Source of the DNA: Aeriscardovia sp.
GTDB lineage: Bacteria > Actinomycetota > Actinomycetes > Actinomycetales > Bifidobacteriaceae
Assembly (NCBI GenBank): GCA_017538865.1
Contig: JAFYIA010000049.1
Coordinates: forward strand, 1 to 20,608
Reading direction: 5' to 3'
DNA: 20,608 bases
Below are positions 7,246 to 15,538 of this stretch, piece by piece (the first letter of the stretch is position 1; every line of letters begins with the position of its first letter). The notes under the pieces were generated by a model. The model searched no databases. It was not told the origin of the DNA and saw only the letters and a program-made list of their open reading frames with translations. The position numbers were made by a program, and so were the translations under genes.

Positions 7246-8946
7246 CTACAGATCCAGCGCCGTGTCGGCCTCGGCTTTCACTGCTTCCACAGCCTCGTTC
7301 ACATCCTTGGCCTTTTTCCTCTTTTTCTCGTTGGGGAGGATCCACGAGATGATCCCGCCTCCCAAAAGAATCAGGGAATCTACGCCCAGGGTATTGGAAA
7401 TGCCCTCTGTAAATCCTGCATCAATCTTGTTTTTGAACTCCTTTTGGAAGGAAGCGGGGGCGGCCCGGTACTCCCCGCTCCCTTCAAGCTCCGGGATGGC
7501 GCTCCCGGAGCTGCCTATGACCACGTTGTCGATTTCCCTGGAAAATTCGTCCGGAAGATGGAGTTCGTCCACCTTTGGGGGCAGGGTCGCCCAGAGGAAG
7601 TCTACGAAGATTATCCCTATCACGGCTATGGCGAGGGCCGCGGCGAGCTGGCTTATGGTGGACTTGACGCTGCTGCCCTGGCCGGCCTTGACGTCGGGCA
7701 CGTCCACCATGATGACGCTGGTCAGCTGGGCCGAGGCGAAGCCCAGGCCCACGCCGTAGAGGGCAAGCCAGAGGTAGATTAGCCCCTCTATGGCCCCGTG
7801 GCCCGGGCGGATGGTGAAGTAGAACCCGGCCATACTTCCGGCCTCAAAGAGGAATCCGGTTGAAATAACGGCCTTGGCGCTGGCGTACTTTACAAACGGG
7901 GTGGCAAAGCCCCCGGAGATGAAGGCCCCGGAGGCCATTACGCACAGCACGTACCCCGTCTCTATCGCCGAAAGGTTCAGGATGTTTTGAAGGTAGAGGG
8001 GGAGGAGGAAGACCAGGCCGTACTCCCCCACGGCGTTGGCGATGGAGACGATGTTTCCGAAAGAGAAGCTGCGGTACTTGAAGAGCTTCACGCTCATGAG
8101 CGTGCTCTTCCCGCGATCCTCCAGTATCACTTCCAGGATGACGAAGAGTATGAGGGCGACTATGCCTGCCAAAAACACCCAGGGGATGCGGCTTAGGCCC
8201 GCGGCCCATGGCTTGGTCCCGGCCTTGGGCCGCCACCAGCCGTAGTTTTGCCCCTCGATGAGGCCGTAGACCACGAACACGAAGCCGAGGGTTGAAAGGA
8301 CGAAGCCCCCGAAATCGAATACGCCCTTGATCTTCTCCCCAAGGCTGTCGGGGACGGCGTACCATACGAGGAGCCCCACTACTGCCGCCACTATCACGTC
8401 GAACCAGAAGACCCAGCGCCAGGTGGAGTAGGTGGTGAAGAGGCCGCCGATGAGCGGGGCTATCCCCGCAGCCACCGCTATGGAGGATCCGTAGGTGGCG
8501 AAGGCCACGATCCTGTACTTGCCCTTGAAGATGGTGTTGATGGAAGAGAGGGTGGTGGGAAGGATCATCGCCCCTCCCACGCCCTGGATGAACCTTCCCA
8601 CCAGCAGGGGGGCCAGCGAGGGCGCCACGGCGGCGACGATGGAGCCTGCCAAGAATACCGCCAGGCCTATTATCATCATCTTCTTGCGCCCGATATGGTC
8701 GGCGATCCTGCCGAAAGTTATGAGCAGGGAGGCGAAGACCAGCGAGTAGAGGTCCACCACCCACTCCACGGATGCGAAGCCCAAGTGCAGGTCGGTCATT
8801 ATGGCCGGCATCGACACGTCCACGATCGTCAGGTCCATGACGATTATGGACACTGCCATGGCTATCACGAAAAGCACCAGCCACAGGCTCCTGCCGTTTG
8901 GGGCCAGGGCCCTTTCCCTCGGCTTCCTTTCGGCTTTCTCCTTCAT
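7246..8946 (-). CDS. MFS drug exporter, DHA2 (EmrB/QacA-like, 14 TMS) (2)
   Basis: Second proton-coupled DHA2 exporter in the cytoplasmic membrane, 566 residues, clearly paralogous to exporter (1). Seen: helix 1 MDLTIVDVSMPAIM, motif A GRIADHIGRKK, GRFIQGVGGAMILPTTLSSI, an intact small/hydrophobic motif C region GSSIAVAAGIAPLIGG, and the shared GLIEGQNYGWWRPK segment (GLIEGKSMGWWRPS in the paralog). The C-terminus is short and charged. The ATG at 8946 is chosen over an upstream start at 8994 because GAAGGTG sits just before it and exporter homology begins there. It lies 93 bases downstream of tetR (2), separated by a hairpin terminator and an inverted-repeat operator candidate, so it probably has its own regulated promoter. 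Substrate unknown. Confidence 0.92.
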   Translation of the reverse strand: MKEKAERKPRERALAPNGRSLWLVLFVIAMAVSIIVMDLTIVDVSMPAIMTDLHLGFASVEWVVDLYSLVFASLLITFGRIADHIGRKKMMIIGLAVFLAGSIVAAVAPSLAPLLVGRFIQGVGGAMILPTTLSSINTIFKGKYRIVAFATYGSSIAVAAGIAPLIGGLFTTYSTWRWVFWFDVIVAAVVGLLVWYAVPDSLGEKIKGVFDFGGFVLSTLGFVFVVYGLIEGQNYGWWRPKAGTKPWAAGLSRIPWVFLAGIVALILFVILEVILEDRGKSTLMSVKLFKYRSFSFGNIVSIANAVGEYGLVFLLPLYLQNILNLSAIETGYVLCVMASGAFISGGFATPFVKYASAKAVISTGFLFEAGSMAGFYFTIRPGHGAIEGLIYLWLALYGVGLGFASAQLTSVIMVDVPDVKAGQGSSVKSTISQLAAALAIAVIGIIFVDFLWATLPPKVDELHLPDEFSREIDNVVIGSSGSAIPELEGSGEYRAAPASFQKEFKNKIDAGFTEGISNTLGVDSLILLGGGIISWILPNEKKRKKAKDVNEAVEAVKAEADTALDL

Positions 8947-8980
8947 CAAACACCTTCTTCTGTAAGTCGGATGGATAAAA

Positions 8981-8993
8981 TGACAGTGTGTCA
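8981..8993. promoter_or_regulatory. Candidate operator upstream of exporter (2)
   Basis: Inverted repeat TGACA-GTG-TGTCA, with A/T bases mostly continuing the symmetry outside, 35 bases before the exporter start. On the minus strand AT-rich -10-like sequences (TATTAT, 9000-9005) lie just upstream, so a bound dimer would cover the start of transcription. It is the probable target of the TetR encoded immediately upstream, and its half-site differs from that of the first module. Confidence 0.5.
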
Positions 8994-9031
8994 ATTAATA
9001 ATAATACAGCGCAGGGAAAAAGGGAAAGAAG

Positions 9032-9046
9032 GGCTTAAACTAAGCC
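9032..9046 (-). terminator. Intrinsic terminator overlapping the tetR (2) stop codon
   Basis: On the minus strand GGCTTA-GTT-TAAGCC forms a perfect 6-bp stem with a 3-base loop, followed by the T-rich run CTTCTTTCCCTTTTT. The TAG stop of tetR (2) (9040-9042) lies in the loop and the first base pairs of the stem. It probably ends the long mevalonate-ligA-mrp-tetR transcript. The stem is short and the T-run is interrupted by C, so it may be leaky. Confidence 0.55.
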
Positions 9047-9543
9047 AGGAGCTTTGAAAGGGCGGCCCGGAGCCTCTCTATGCACTCCTGGACGTCGGAT
9101 CCGTTGTAGATGGAGCGTATGGTCTCGTGGCAGAGCAGGGACACCGCCCAGGCCACGGGGCTTCCCGCCTCCTGGTCCCAGATCTCCTGGGTAACTTTGG
9201 CGTTGTCCACGAAGGCCCTGGCGAAAAACTTCATATAGCCTTCCGCCTCGGTGGATCCCACGAAGGCCTTCACGGCCTCGATGTACTTTTCGGGGTTGCC
9301 CGAATCCAGATTCCCCGGGTTTGAAAGATGCACCCTGCGGATGATTTCCCGGCACATGTACAAATACGCGTCTTTGAGGTCGGAAAAGTAGACGTAGAAG
9401 GCGCCCCGGGAGATCCCGGCCCCTTCCACGATCCTGGCCACTGTGGCGTCCTGGAGGGGGTAGGAGCTGAACTCTTCGAGGAGGGCCTTTTCTATCGCCT
9501 CCCTCTTGGGAGTTTTAAGGCGGGAAAAAGTGGGGGTGGTCAC
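9040..9543 (-). CDS. TetR/AcrR family transcriptional regulator (2)
   Basis: DNA-binding repressor, 167 residues, short for the family. Helix-turn-helix at about residues 31-55: QDATVARIVEGAGISRGAFY followed by VYFSDLKDAYLY. The C-terminal ligand domain is compact (EYIEAVKAFVGSTEAEGYMK-like segment, then RAFVDNAKV). The GTG at 9543 overlaps the mrp stop in GTGA, so translation is coupled to the housekeeping gene before it; that overlap decides the start. It sits 93 bases upstream of exporter (2), in the same orientation, and is its likely repressor. Because it is transcribed with mrp and ligA it would be made constitutively rather than autoregulated, unlike the divergent pair at 3974-6391. 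The ligand is unknown. Confidence 0.88.
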   Translation of the reverse strand: MTTPTFSRLKTPKREAIEKALLEEFSSYPLQDATVARIVEGAGISRGAFYVYFSDLKDAYLYMCREIIRRVHLSNPGNLDSGNPEKYIEAVKAFVGSTEAEGYMKFFARAFVDNAKVTQEIWDQEAGSPVAWAVSLLCHETIRSIYNGSDVQECIERLRAALSKLLA

Positions 9544-10742
9544 TTACGTCCCGCAGCCTTCATAGCTGATTCGACTTCGAGCGCCAAAGAGGAAAAGAGG
9601 CGCCCCAGAGGGGAGGGGGAAAGGGATCCGTCCGGATCCAGCACCGCCGGCCTCCCCTCTTCGCACAGCATCGAAACGTCTGAAGAGAGGGGGATCTTGG
9701 CCATGAGGGGGACGTCCCTCCCGGTGGCGTCGGACAGGATCTTTGCGGCCCTCTCCCCCCCGCCCTGGCCGAAGGGGAAGGACTTCCCCTCCCCCTCGCC
9801 TGCAAAGGACATGTTCTCCACGACCCCTATGATTTTTTCGTTGAACCTGCAAAAGGCGAGGCCGCTCCTGGAGGCTATGAGTGCGGAAGAGATCTGGGGG
9901 GTCGTGACCACAAGGCACGAGGCCGAGGGAATCATCTGTGCGCAGGAGATCGTCATATCCCCCGTCCCCGGCGGGAGGTCGATTATGAGGATGTCCAAGT
10001 CCCCCCAGAGGGTCTGGTTTACGAACTGCCCGAAGGCCCGGCTGAGCCTGGGGCCCCTCCAGAGCACGGGCTTGTTCTGCTGGACGAACATGCCGATGGA
10101 AATCGCCTTCACGCCCCAGGCGGACTCCGGTATCAGCATGGAATCGACTTGGCGCGGGCGGCGGGAGATGCCCAGCATCGCAGGGACGGAGTACCCGTAG
10201 ACGTCGGCGTCTATCAGGCCCACTTTGCGCCCCATGGCGGCGAAGGCGGCGGCCAGGTTCACCGACACCGTCGACTTGCCGACCCCGCCTTTCCCGCTGG
10301 CCACCACCAGCGTGGGGATGGAGAAGTGCTCCAGGGGGAACTTGTACTGCTCCATGAGGGCGTCGAGCTTTGACCTGTCCATAGGATGGAGCTTTACCGA
10401 GGGGATGACCTTGAGGTCCTCTGTCCCCAGAGACGAGATCGCCTCCGCCACCTCCCCTTCCAGCTCCGAAGGCAGGCTCCCATCCAAGCCCGGCACCTCC
10501 ATGTCCACGTCCACTTCGAAAGTAGTCTCCTTGGAAAGGATGGACCTGCGCCTGGCGGCAGAAATGGAGGCGATCATATCGAGCCTGGAAATCTCGATCC
10601 CGAGCTTTGGCGAGACTATGGCCTTTATCTTTTCAAAGGCCTCTTCCTCTATCTTCAGCGCGCCCTCGTCGGAAGTGGGCCTGCACGCCCTCTCCCTGCC
10701 GTCAGAATCCGGCTTTGGGCTGGTCTTCATCCACTTTCCCAC
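9540..10742 (-). CDS. mrp: Mrp/ApbC-type P-loop ATPase, iron-sulfur cluster carrier
   Basis: Cytosolic P-loop NTPase of the Mrp/NBP35 family that carries Fe-S clusters to apoproteins, 400 residues. An N-terminal MIP18/DUF59-like domain (about 28-115) precedes the ATPase domain. Seen: deviant Walker A SGKGGVGKST (149-158), DADVYGYSVP, LWRGPRLSRAFGQF, Walker B IIDLPPGTGD, and GVVENMSFAG. The CxxC that many Mrp proteins carry after VENMS is absent; as I recall, actinobacterial Mrp also lacks it. The GTG at 10742 has GAGG six bases upstream, in the ligA stop region; an ATG at 10730 is an alternative. It starts three bases after the ligA stop and overlaps tetR (2) by four bases, so it lies mid-operon. 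Confidence 0.93.
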   Translation of the reverse strand: MGKWMKTSPKPDSDGRERACRPTSDEGALKIEEEAFEKIKAIVSPKLGIEISRLDMIASISAARRRSILSKETTFEVDVDMEVPGLDGSLPSELEGEVAEAISSLGTEDLKVIPSVKLHPMDRSKLDALMEQYKFPLEHFSIPTLVVASGKGGVGKSTVSVNLAAAFAAMGRKVGLIDADVYGYSVPAMLGISRRPRQVDSMLIPESAWGVKAISIGMFVQQNKPVLWRGPRLSRAFGQFVNQTLWGDLDILIIDLPPGTGDMTISCAQMIPSASCLVVTTPQISSALIASRSGLAFCRFNEKIIGVVENMSFAGEGEGKSFPFGQGGGERAAKILSDATGRDVPLMAKIPLSSDVSMLCEEGRPAVLDPDGSLSPSPLGRLFSSLALEVESAMKAAGRK

Positions 10743-10745
10743 TTG

Positions 10746-13052
10746 CTACCTCTTCAAAAGTTTTTCAAATTCTTCTTCTCCTATGATCTTAACCCCTAGC
10801 GCTTCGGCTTTTGCCAGTTTGGAGCCGGGATCGCGGCCGGCCAGAAGGTAGTCGGTCTTGGAGCTTACCGAAGAGGAGGCCTTGCCGCCCTCGGCCTCTA
10901 TCTTTTCCTCTACCTCCCGGCGGCTGAACCCGTCCAGGGTGCCCGTTACGACGAAAGTGAGGCCCGAAAGGGGCCCAGGCCCGCCTGCGGCGCCCGCCCC
11001 GCCTCCTCCGCCCAGGCCCGCCGCAAGCCAGGAGGAAAAGATTTTCCCCTCAAAGCTTTTCGGATCTTTTGCGGCCTTAAAGTACTCGGCCATCGCCCGC
11101 GCCGTCTTTTCTCCCACGCCTTTCACGGCCTCAAAGTCCTCTTCCCCGGCCAGGGAGACTTCCTCGGCGTCTTTGTAGCGGGCGGCCACGAGCTTTGCCG
11201 TGTTGGGGCCCAGGTGCTTTATGCACAGGGCCGAGAGGAACCTCGCCAGGTCGACTCCTCTGGCGCGGGAGATCTGCTCAAGCATCTTGCCCGCGTTAGC
11301 CCGGAGCTGCCCTGAAGAAGAGCGGAAGAGGGGGATCCTGTCGAAGTAGCCGGAGCCCCCCAGTATCCGCTTCTCCTTCTTCCCTCCCTCTTCGAATGTT
11401 TCGACCCTCGGTATCTCCCTCCAAACCTCCACCTTCAAGAGGTCTTCGGCAGTGAGGGAGAATAGGCCGGCTTCACTGGAAAGGGCGGCCTTTTGGGGGG
11501 CCGGGAGGATCGGAGACGGGGTCGGAGGGGCCCCTTCGGCGACAACTTCCTTCACCCCCGGAAGGTACTTTTCCGGGGACGGCCTTCCCTTTTCCGGCCA
11601 TGCGAGGGCCGTGGCGCTCTCTTCTCCGAGCTCGTCTATGTCGAAAATCTTGCGGCCGGATATGTAGAGGAGGCGCCCCACGATTTGGGCCGGGCACCCC
11701 TCCCTGTTCGGGCACACCAGATCCGCACCCTCCCCTTCTTCGCTTCTGACGAGCTTTGTGCCGCAATAGGGGCACAGAGAAGGCATCGAAAACGGCTTCA
11801 CCCTTTCCGGATCCCTGGCCGAAAGGACGGGGGAGACGACTTCGGGTATGATGTCTCCGGCTTTCTTGACTACGACAGTGTCCCCTATCATGATCTGCTT
11901 TTTTTCCACCACTTCGCCGTTGTGCAAAGTGGCCCTGGACACTGTAGATCCTGCCAGGAGCACGGGATCGAGCACGGCTATGGGCGTCACTTTCCCGGTG
12001 CGCCCCACCTGCACGGCCACGTCCTTGAGGAGGGTGTGCGCCTCTTGGGCGGGGTATTTGAAGGCCACGGCCCACCTGGGGGCGTGCGAGGTGGCCCCGA
12101 GCTTTTCTTCAAAGGAGAGCTCGTTTACTTTGACCACCATGCCGTCCAAGGGGTGCTCCAAAGAGTTCCTCTTTTCCCCCAGCTTTTCCGCCATCTCCCA
12201 GACGCCCTCAAACGAGGTCTCAACCGACCTATTGGGGGAGACGGGAAGGCCCGAGGATTCGTAGAAGGAATACACGTCGGAGAGGCGGCGAGGCCCCTCG
12301 CCCTTCCACTCTGCCCTGCCCACGCCATGGGCCAAAAAGCTCAGCCTCCTGGAGGAATCCCGGCTGTTTTTCTGCCTCAGGCTCCCGGCGGCGGCGTTCC
12401 TCGGGTTGGCGAAGGGGGGCTTGCCCTCCCTCTGCCTGCGCTCGTTCAGCTCGTTGAAGTCGTCGAACCTCATGAAGGCTTCCCCGCGCACTTCCAGGAA
12501 GGAAGCGCGGCTTTCCCCGCCAAGCCTCTGGGGGATGGAAGGGATGGCCATGGCGTTTTCGGTGATGTCCTCCCCCTGCGAGCCGTCCCCCCTCGTGGAC
12601 GCCGAGGTCAGGATTCCGTCTTCGTAGACCAGGTCCACCGCCAGCCCGTCTATTTTGACTTCGCAGCTCACTTCCAAGCCTTCTTCGCCTAAAGCGAGGG
12701 AAGTGTCCCCGTACCAGGCTTCCAGCTCCTCTCTGGAAAAGACATCTTCAAGGCTGAGCATCTTGGAGGGGTGGACCAGGGTTTCTCCGCTGGGCCTGGC
12801 CCCAACCTGGGAAGGGAGGGGCGAGGAGAGGGAGGGCCAGATCTCTTCCAGCCTCTTGAAGGCCGCCATCCTGGCGTCGTAGGCGTTGTCGGAGGCCACG
12901 GGGTCGGACGAGTTGTAGTAAAGGTCCCGATCCCTCTCGATAAAGGAGGCGAGGCTTTTGTGGAGCTCCTCGGCCTCTTGCAAATTGAGTTTCTCCAAAT
13001 CCTTCCCGGCCAGGATCTCCACGTCCCGGTCGGTCCCGGTCAAGGGCCCCAC
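10746..13052 (-). CDS. ligA: NAD-dependent DNA ligase LigA
   Basis: Seals nicks during replication and repair using NAD+. 768 residues, longer than the usual ~670. Domain order: N-terminal Ia region with YYNSSDPVASDNAYD (about 45-59); adenylation domain with the nucleotide-acceptor K133 in CEVKIDG; TRGDGSQGEDIT, EVRGEAFM, NPRNAAAGSLRQ and GMVVKVN; OB domain; zinc finger Cys 427, 430, 447 and 453; helix-hairpin-helix region with KHLGPNTAK and KGVGEKTA; a glycine-rich linker (679-692); and a BRCT domain to the end (GLTFVVTGTLDGFSRREVEE). An extra ~90-residue Pro/charged insertion lies at about 485-578, between the zinc finger and the HhH; bifidobacterial ligases also have long insertions, as I recall. 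It starts with GTG one base after the HMG-CoA synthase stop, so it is part of the mevalonate operon. Confidence 0.96.
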   Translation of the reverse strand: MGPLTGTDRDVEILAGKDLEKLNLQEAEELHKSLASFIERDRDLYYNSSDPVASDNAYDARMAAFKRLEEIWPSLSSPLPSQVGARPSGETLVHPSKMLSLEDVFSREELEAWYGDTSLALGEEGLEVSCEVKIDGLAVDLVYEDGILTSASTRGDGSQGEDITENAMAIPSIPQRLGGESRASFLEVRGEAFMRFDDFNELNERRQREGKPPFANPRNAAAGSLRQKNSRDSSRRLSFLAHGVGRAEWKGEGPRRLSDVYSFYESSGLPVSPNRSVETSFEGVWEMAEKLGEKRNSLEHPLDGMVVKVNELSFEEKLGATSHAPRWAVAFKYPAQEAHTLLKDVAVQVGRTGKVTPIAVLDPVLLAGSTVSRATLHNGEVVEKKQIMIGDTVVVKKAGDIIPEVVSPVLSARDPERVKPFSMPSLCPYCGTKLVRSEEGEGADLVCPNREGCPAQIVGRLLYISGRKIFDIDELGEESATALAWPEKGRPSPEKYLPGVKEVVAEGAPPTPSPILPAPQKAALSSEAGLFSLTAEDLLKVEVWREIPRVETFEEGGKKEKRILGGSGYFDRIPLFRSSSGQLRANAGKMLEQISRARGVDLARFLSALCIKHLGPNTAKLVAARYKDAEEVSLAGEEDFEAVKGVGEKTARAMAEYFKAAKDPKSFEGKIFSSWLAAGLGGGGGAGAAGGPGPLSGLTFVVTGTLDGFSRREVEEKIEAEGGKASSSVSSKTDYLLAGRDPGSKLAKAEALGVKIIGEEEFEKLLKR

Positions 13053-13053
13053 T

Positions 13054-14223
13054 TCACATCCCCGCTTCGTACTGCCTCTTTTGCCCCTTCACTCCCGCAA
13101 GGCGGAAGGGACCGGCAAAGTACCGCTCGTCACAGGAGTAGTCCTGGGGGCTTGAGGGGAGGAAGTCGGAGAAGAGGTGCTCGTACTCCCCCACCCCCAC
13201 CTTCCGCCTGCCGTTTATCGCAGCCAAATGCCTTTCGGGGGCGAGGAAGGAGGAGTAGCCCTCCTGGAGCGTGGCGCTGAAAAGCTCGGCTTCGGCGCCC
13301 GAGCCGTAGGAAAAGAGGGCGATCCTGGAACCGGCCTCCAGAAGGGAGGATTCCAGGAGGCTCAACAGGGAGAGGTACAGGGACCCCGAGTAGATGTTTC
13401 CTACCCTGCGCCCGTAGGCGGCTGAGGCCTCAAACCTCGAGCGGAGCTTTTCTGCGCGGTCCGGATCCGCCTCTTTGAGAACCTCCCTGAGGGCCTTGAG
13501 GCCCATCTTGGCGAAGGGGAGGTGGAAGAGGAAGGCCTCAAAGTCCTGGGCCCCTCTGCCGGTCTCTTCCTTGTACCTCTTCCAGAGGCGGGAGAAGAAC
13601 TCCAGGTACACTTCCGTGGAGTAGTGGCCGTCCACTATGGCGCAGTCCGAATAGGTCGGGCGCCAAAAGTCGGCCGCCAGGGCCGTGAGGAACTCCCTGT
13701 CCTCCTCGACTTTCAGGATTTTGGGGTCCGCCGAGCACAAAAGCGCCACAGCGCCCGCGCCCTGGGTGGCCTCGCCGGGGGTGTTGAGGCCGTAGCGCGC
13801 AATGTCGCTACCTATCGCCAAGACCTTCCTCCTGGGGCGCATGGAGACGTAGTCCAGAGCCCATGAGAGGGCCGCCGTGGCGCCATAGCAGGCCTGTTTC
13901 AGCTCGACGCACCGGACCCTGTCGGGAAGGCCCAAAAGCTCTTTTACATACACCGCTCCGGCCCGGCTCGCGTCCACCCCGCTCTCGGTCCCCATGAGGA
14001 TCATGTCAACCTCTCCCGGATCCTCCCCCTTCATCGCGTCCCTGGCCGCGGCCGCGGCCAGGGTGACAGAATCCTGGCTCGAGGGGGCCACGCTCTGCTC
14101 CGCCTGTCCTATACCGACGGTGTACTTTTCAGGGTCTACCCCGCGGCTCTTTGCGAGATCCCGCATATCCAGAAAGAGGGAGGTGGTGGCAAAGCCTATC
14201 CTGTCGATTCCGGCCTCACTCAT
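13054..14223 (-). CDS. mvaS: Hydroxymethylglutaryl-CoA synthase
   Basis: Condenses acetyl-CoA with acetoacetyl-CoA to HMG-CoA, the second step of the mevalonate pathway. 389 residues, normal for bacterial MvaS. The catalytic triad is visible: E80 in GTESGVD, the acyl-carrying C112 in ELKQACYGATAAL, and H234 in FHLPFAKM. GDIARYG-type (SDIARYGL), GEATQGAGAVA and RVGNIYSGSLYLSL further fit the family. The ATG at 14223 has GGGGGAAG closely upstream; the longer reading to 14265 runs into the reductase C-terminus. It overlaps the reductase gene by 8 bases and is followed by ligA after one base. Thiolase, reductase and synthase in a row give the full route from acetyl-CoA to mevalonate. Confidence 0.96.
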   Translation of the reverse strand: MSEAGIDRIGFATTSLFLDMRDLAKSRGVDPEKYTVGIGQAEQSVAPSSQDSVTLAAAAARDAMKGEDPGEVDMILMGTESGVDASRAGAVYVKELLGLPDRVRCVELKQACYGATAALSWALDYVSMRPRRKVLAIGSDIARYGLNTPGEATQGAGAVALLCSADPKILKVEEDREFLTALAADFWRPTYSDCAIVDGHYSTEVYLEFFSRLWKRYKEETGRGAQDFEAFLFHLPFAKMGLKALREVLKEADPDRAEKLRSRFEASAAYGRRVGNIYSGSLYLSLLSLLESSLLEAGSRIALFSYGSGAEAELFSATLQEGYSSFLAPERHLAAINGRRKVGVGEYEHLFSDFLPSSPQDYSCDERYFAGPFRLAGVKGQKRQYEAGM

Positions 14224-15538
14224 CTTCTTCCCCCTCTTTTTCAGAATCTCCCGCGCTCTCCCCACCCTTCTCGGCGCGAAGGTGGGAAAGCATGATCTCG
14301 GCCTGCCTGACGGTCCTCTTCGGGTGGTGCAGCATGCGCTCGGTCACCTTGGCGATCTCATCGCCCTGGGCGCCTGCCGCCCTGGCCAGGTTGTAGCTCC
14401 TGAGCTTTACGTGCCCCTCTACGATCCCCTCGGTAGCGATGCTCTTCAGGGCGGCCAGGTTCTGTACGAGCCCCACGGCGCCAAAGACTTCCTGCATCTC
14501 CCAAAGGTCCGCCGCCCCCAGGATCCTCTGGCACAGCTCCGGCGTCCCCAGGGTCTTTATGGAAAAGCCGATCCTGCCCACGGGCATAGGCATGGCGAGC
14601 TTGCCGTGCAAAATCGTCTTCCCATTTTCCTCTTCGATCTTCCATGTGGACAAGGGCTTGTAGCGACCCCACCTGGCCGCATACCAGTGCGCGGACGCCT
14701 CCACGGCGCGGGTGTCGTTGCCGTTGGCCAGGGCACAGGCCACGACTCCGTTCATAATTCCCTTGTTGTGGGTGACGGCGCGGGTGTCGTCAAGCTCGGC
14801 CCACTGGCTCAGGGCCGCAATCTTCTGGGCCACCTCCATCCCGCTCTCCTCTTTGGTGGCGAGGGTGTCCGGGTCTATCTTGAGCCCGGACCACACGGCC
14901 TCCAGCTCCGCGTTGGAGAGGATGGCGGCCAGGGGCTTTAGGCCGAGGACGGATTCTAGGTATTTCGCCTCAATCTCGCTCAGCCTGTTGGCTATGTTGG
15001 CCCCCATGGCCTGGCCCGTCCAGATCCACAGCCTCACCTTCCAGAACTTTCCGCGGGCCACGGGATCGCAGCTCATGCCCTCTATGCCGCCGTTGTGACG
15101 CGTCAGAGTGGGCATGTTCTCCTTCATCACCTGGATCATGTCCTTTTTATGACTCAGGACTATCTTGGCGTACTCTTCCTGCCTGCTGACGGGCACCTTT
15201 TGGAAGACGATGTCTGCGGGTATCACCCTCACGGGCCACAGGGCCGAATCGACGCCCCCGTTTTCGCGCGCGATCTTGGCCCCGGCGCAGGCGCCCGCGA
15301 CCACCGACGGCTCTTCGGTCGCCATAGGTACGTTGTACGTCTTCCCATTCACTTCGAGGCCCATGAGGAGGCCTATGGGGATGCCCATGATCCCCACCTG
15401 GTTTTCGATCATCCCGTCGGCCGCATACTCGCGCAGCAGGGGCGTGAGGCGCAGAAGCCTCGCGTCGTTGTGGGTGGCGTAGCCTTCCTGCTCCAAAAAG
15501 TCCCTCCTCTGCTGGGGGGTGAGTTCGTAAAACTTCAT
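14216..15538 (-). CDS. mvaA: Hydroxymethylglutaryl-CoA reductase, class II-like, divergent
   Basis: Reduces HMG-CoA to mevalonate with NAD(P)H. 440 residues, soluble, no membrane segments, so bacterial class II in type. Retained catalytic features: Glu in MATEEPSVVAGA (about 75-76), K259 in HNKGIMNG, D275 in NGNDTRAVEA, and H376 in EGHVKL. Family blocks RLTPLLREYAADGMIENQVG and RAAGAQGDEI are clear. Odd: the DxMGxN signature reads GQAMGAN (Q176 for Asp), and the GTVGG(A/G)T signature reads GRIGFSI (about 321-327), so two cofactor-side motifs are altered while the chemistry residues remain. The C-terminus is Glu-rich. The ATG at 15538 overlaps the thiolase stop as ATGA. Cofactor preference cannot be inferred, but function is likely from its operon position. 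Confidence 0.9.
   Translation of the reverse strand: MKFYELTPQQRRDFLEQEGYATHNDARLLRLTPLLREYAADGMIENQVGIMGIPIGLLMGLEVNGKTYNVPMATEEPSVVAGACAGAKIARENGGVDSALWPVRVIPADIVFQKVPVSRQEEYAKIVLSHKKDMIQVMKENMPTLTRHNGGIEGMSCDPVARGKFWKVRLWIWTGQAMGANIANRLSEIEAKYLESVLGLKPLAAILSNAELEAVWSGLKIDPDTLATKEESGMEVAQKIAALSQWAELDDTRAVTHNKGIMNGVVACALANGNDTRAVEASAHWYAARWGRYKPLSTWKIEEENGKTILHGKLAMPMPVGRIGFSIKTLGTPELCQRILGAADLWEMQEVFGAVGLVQNLAALKSIATEGIVEGHVKLRSYNLARAAGAQGDEIAKVTERMLHHPKRTVRQAEIMLSHLRAEKGGESAGDSEKEGEEDE

Noticed and set aside
7844..8953. 369-codon minus-strand frame overlapping exporter (2)
   Set aside because: A shifted frame of the exporter; the product is Arg/Gly/His-rich without membrane helices, whereas the true frame has all MFS motifs.
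11493..12692. 399-codon open frame on the plus strand opposite ligA
   Set aside because: No recognisable domain; the minus-strand frame encodes complete LigA motifs over the same span.
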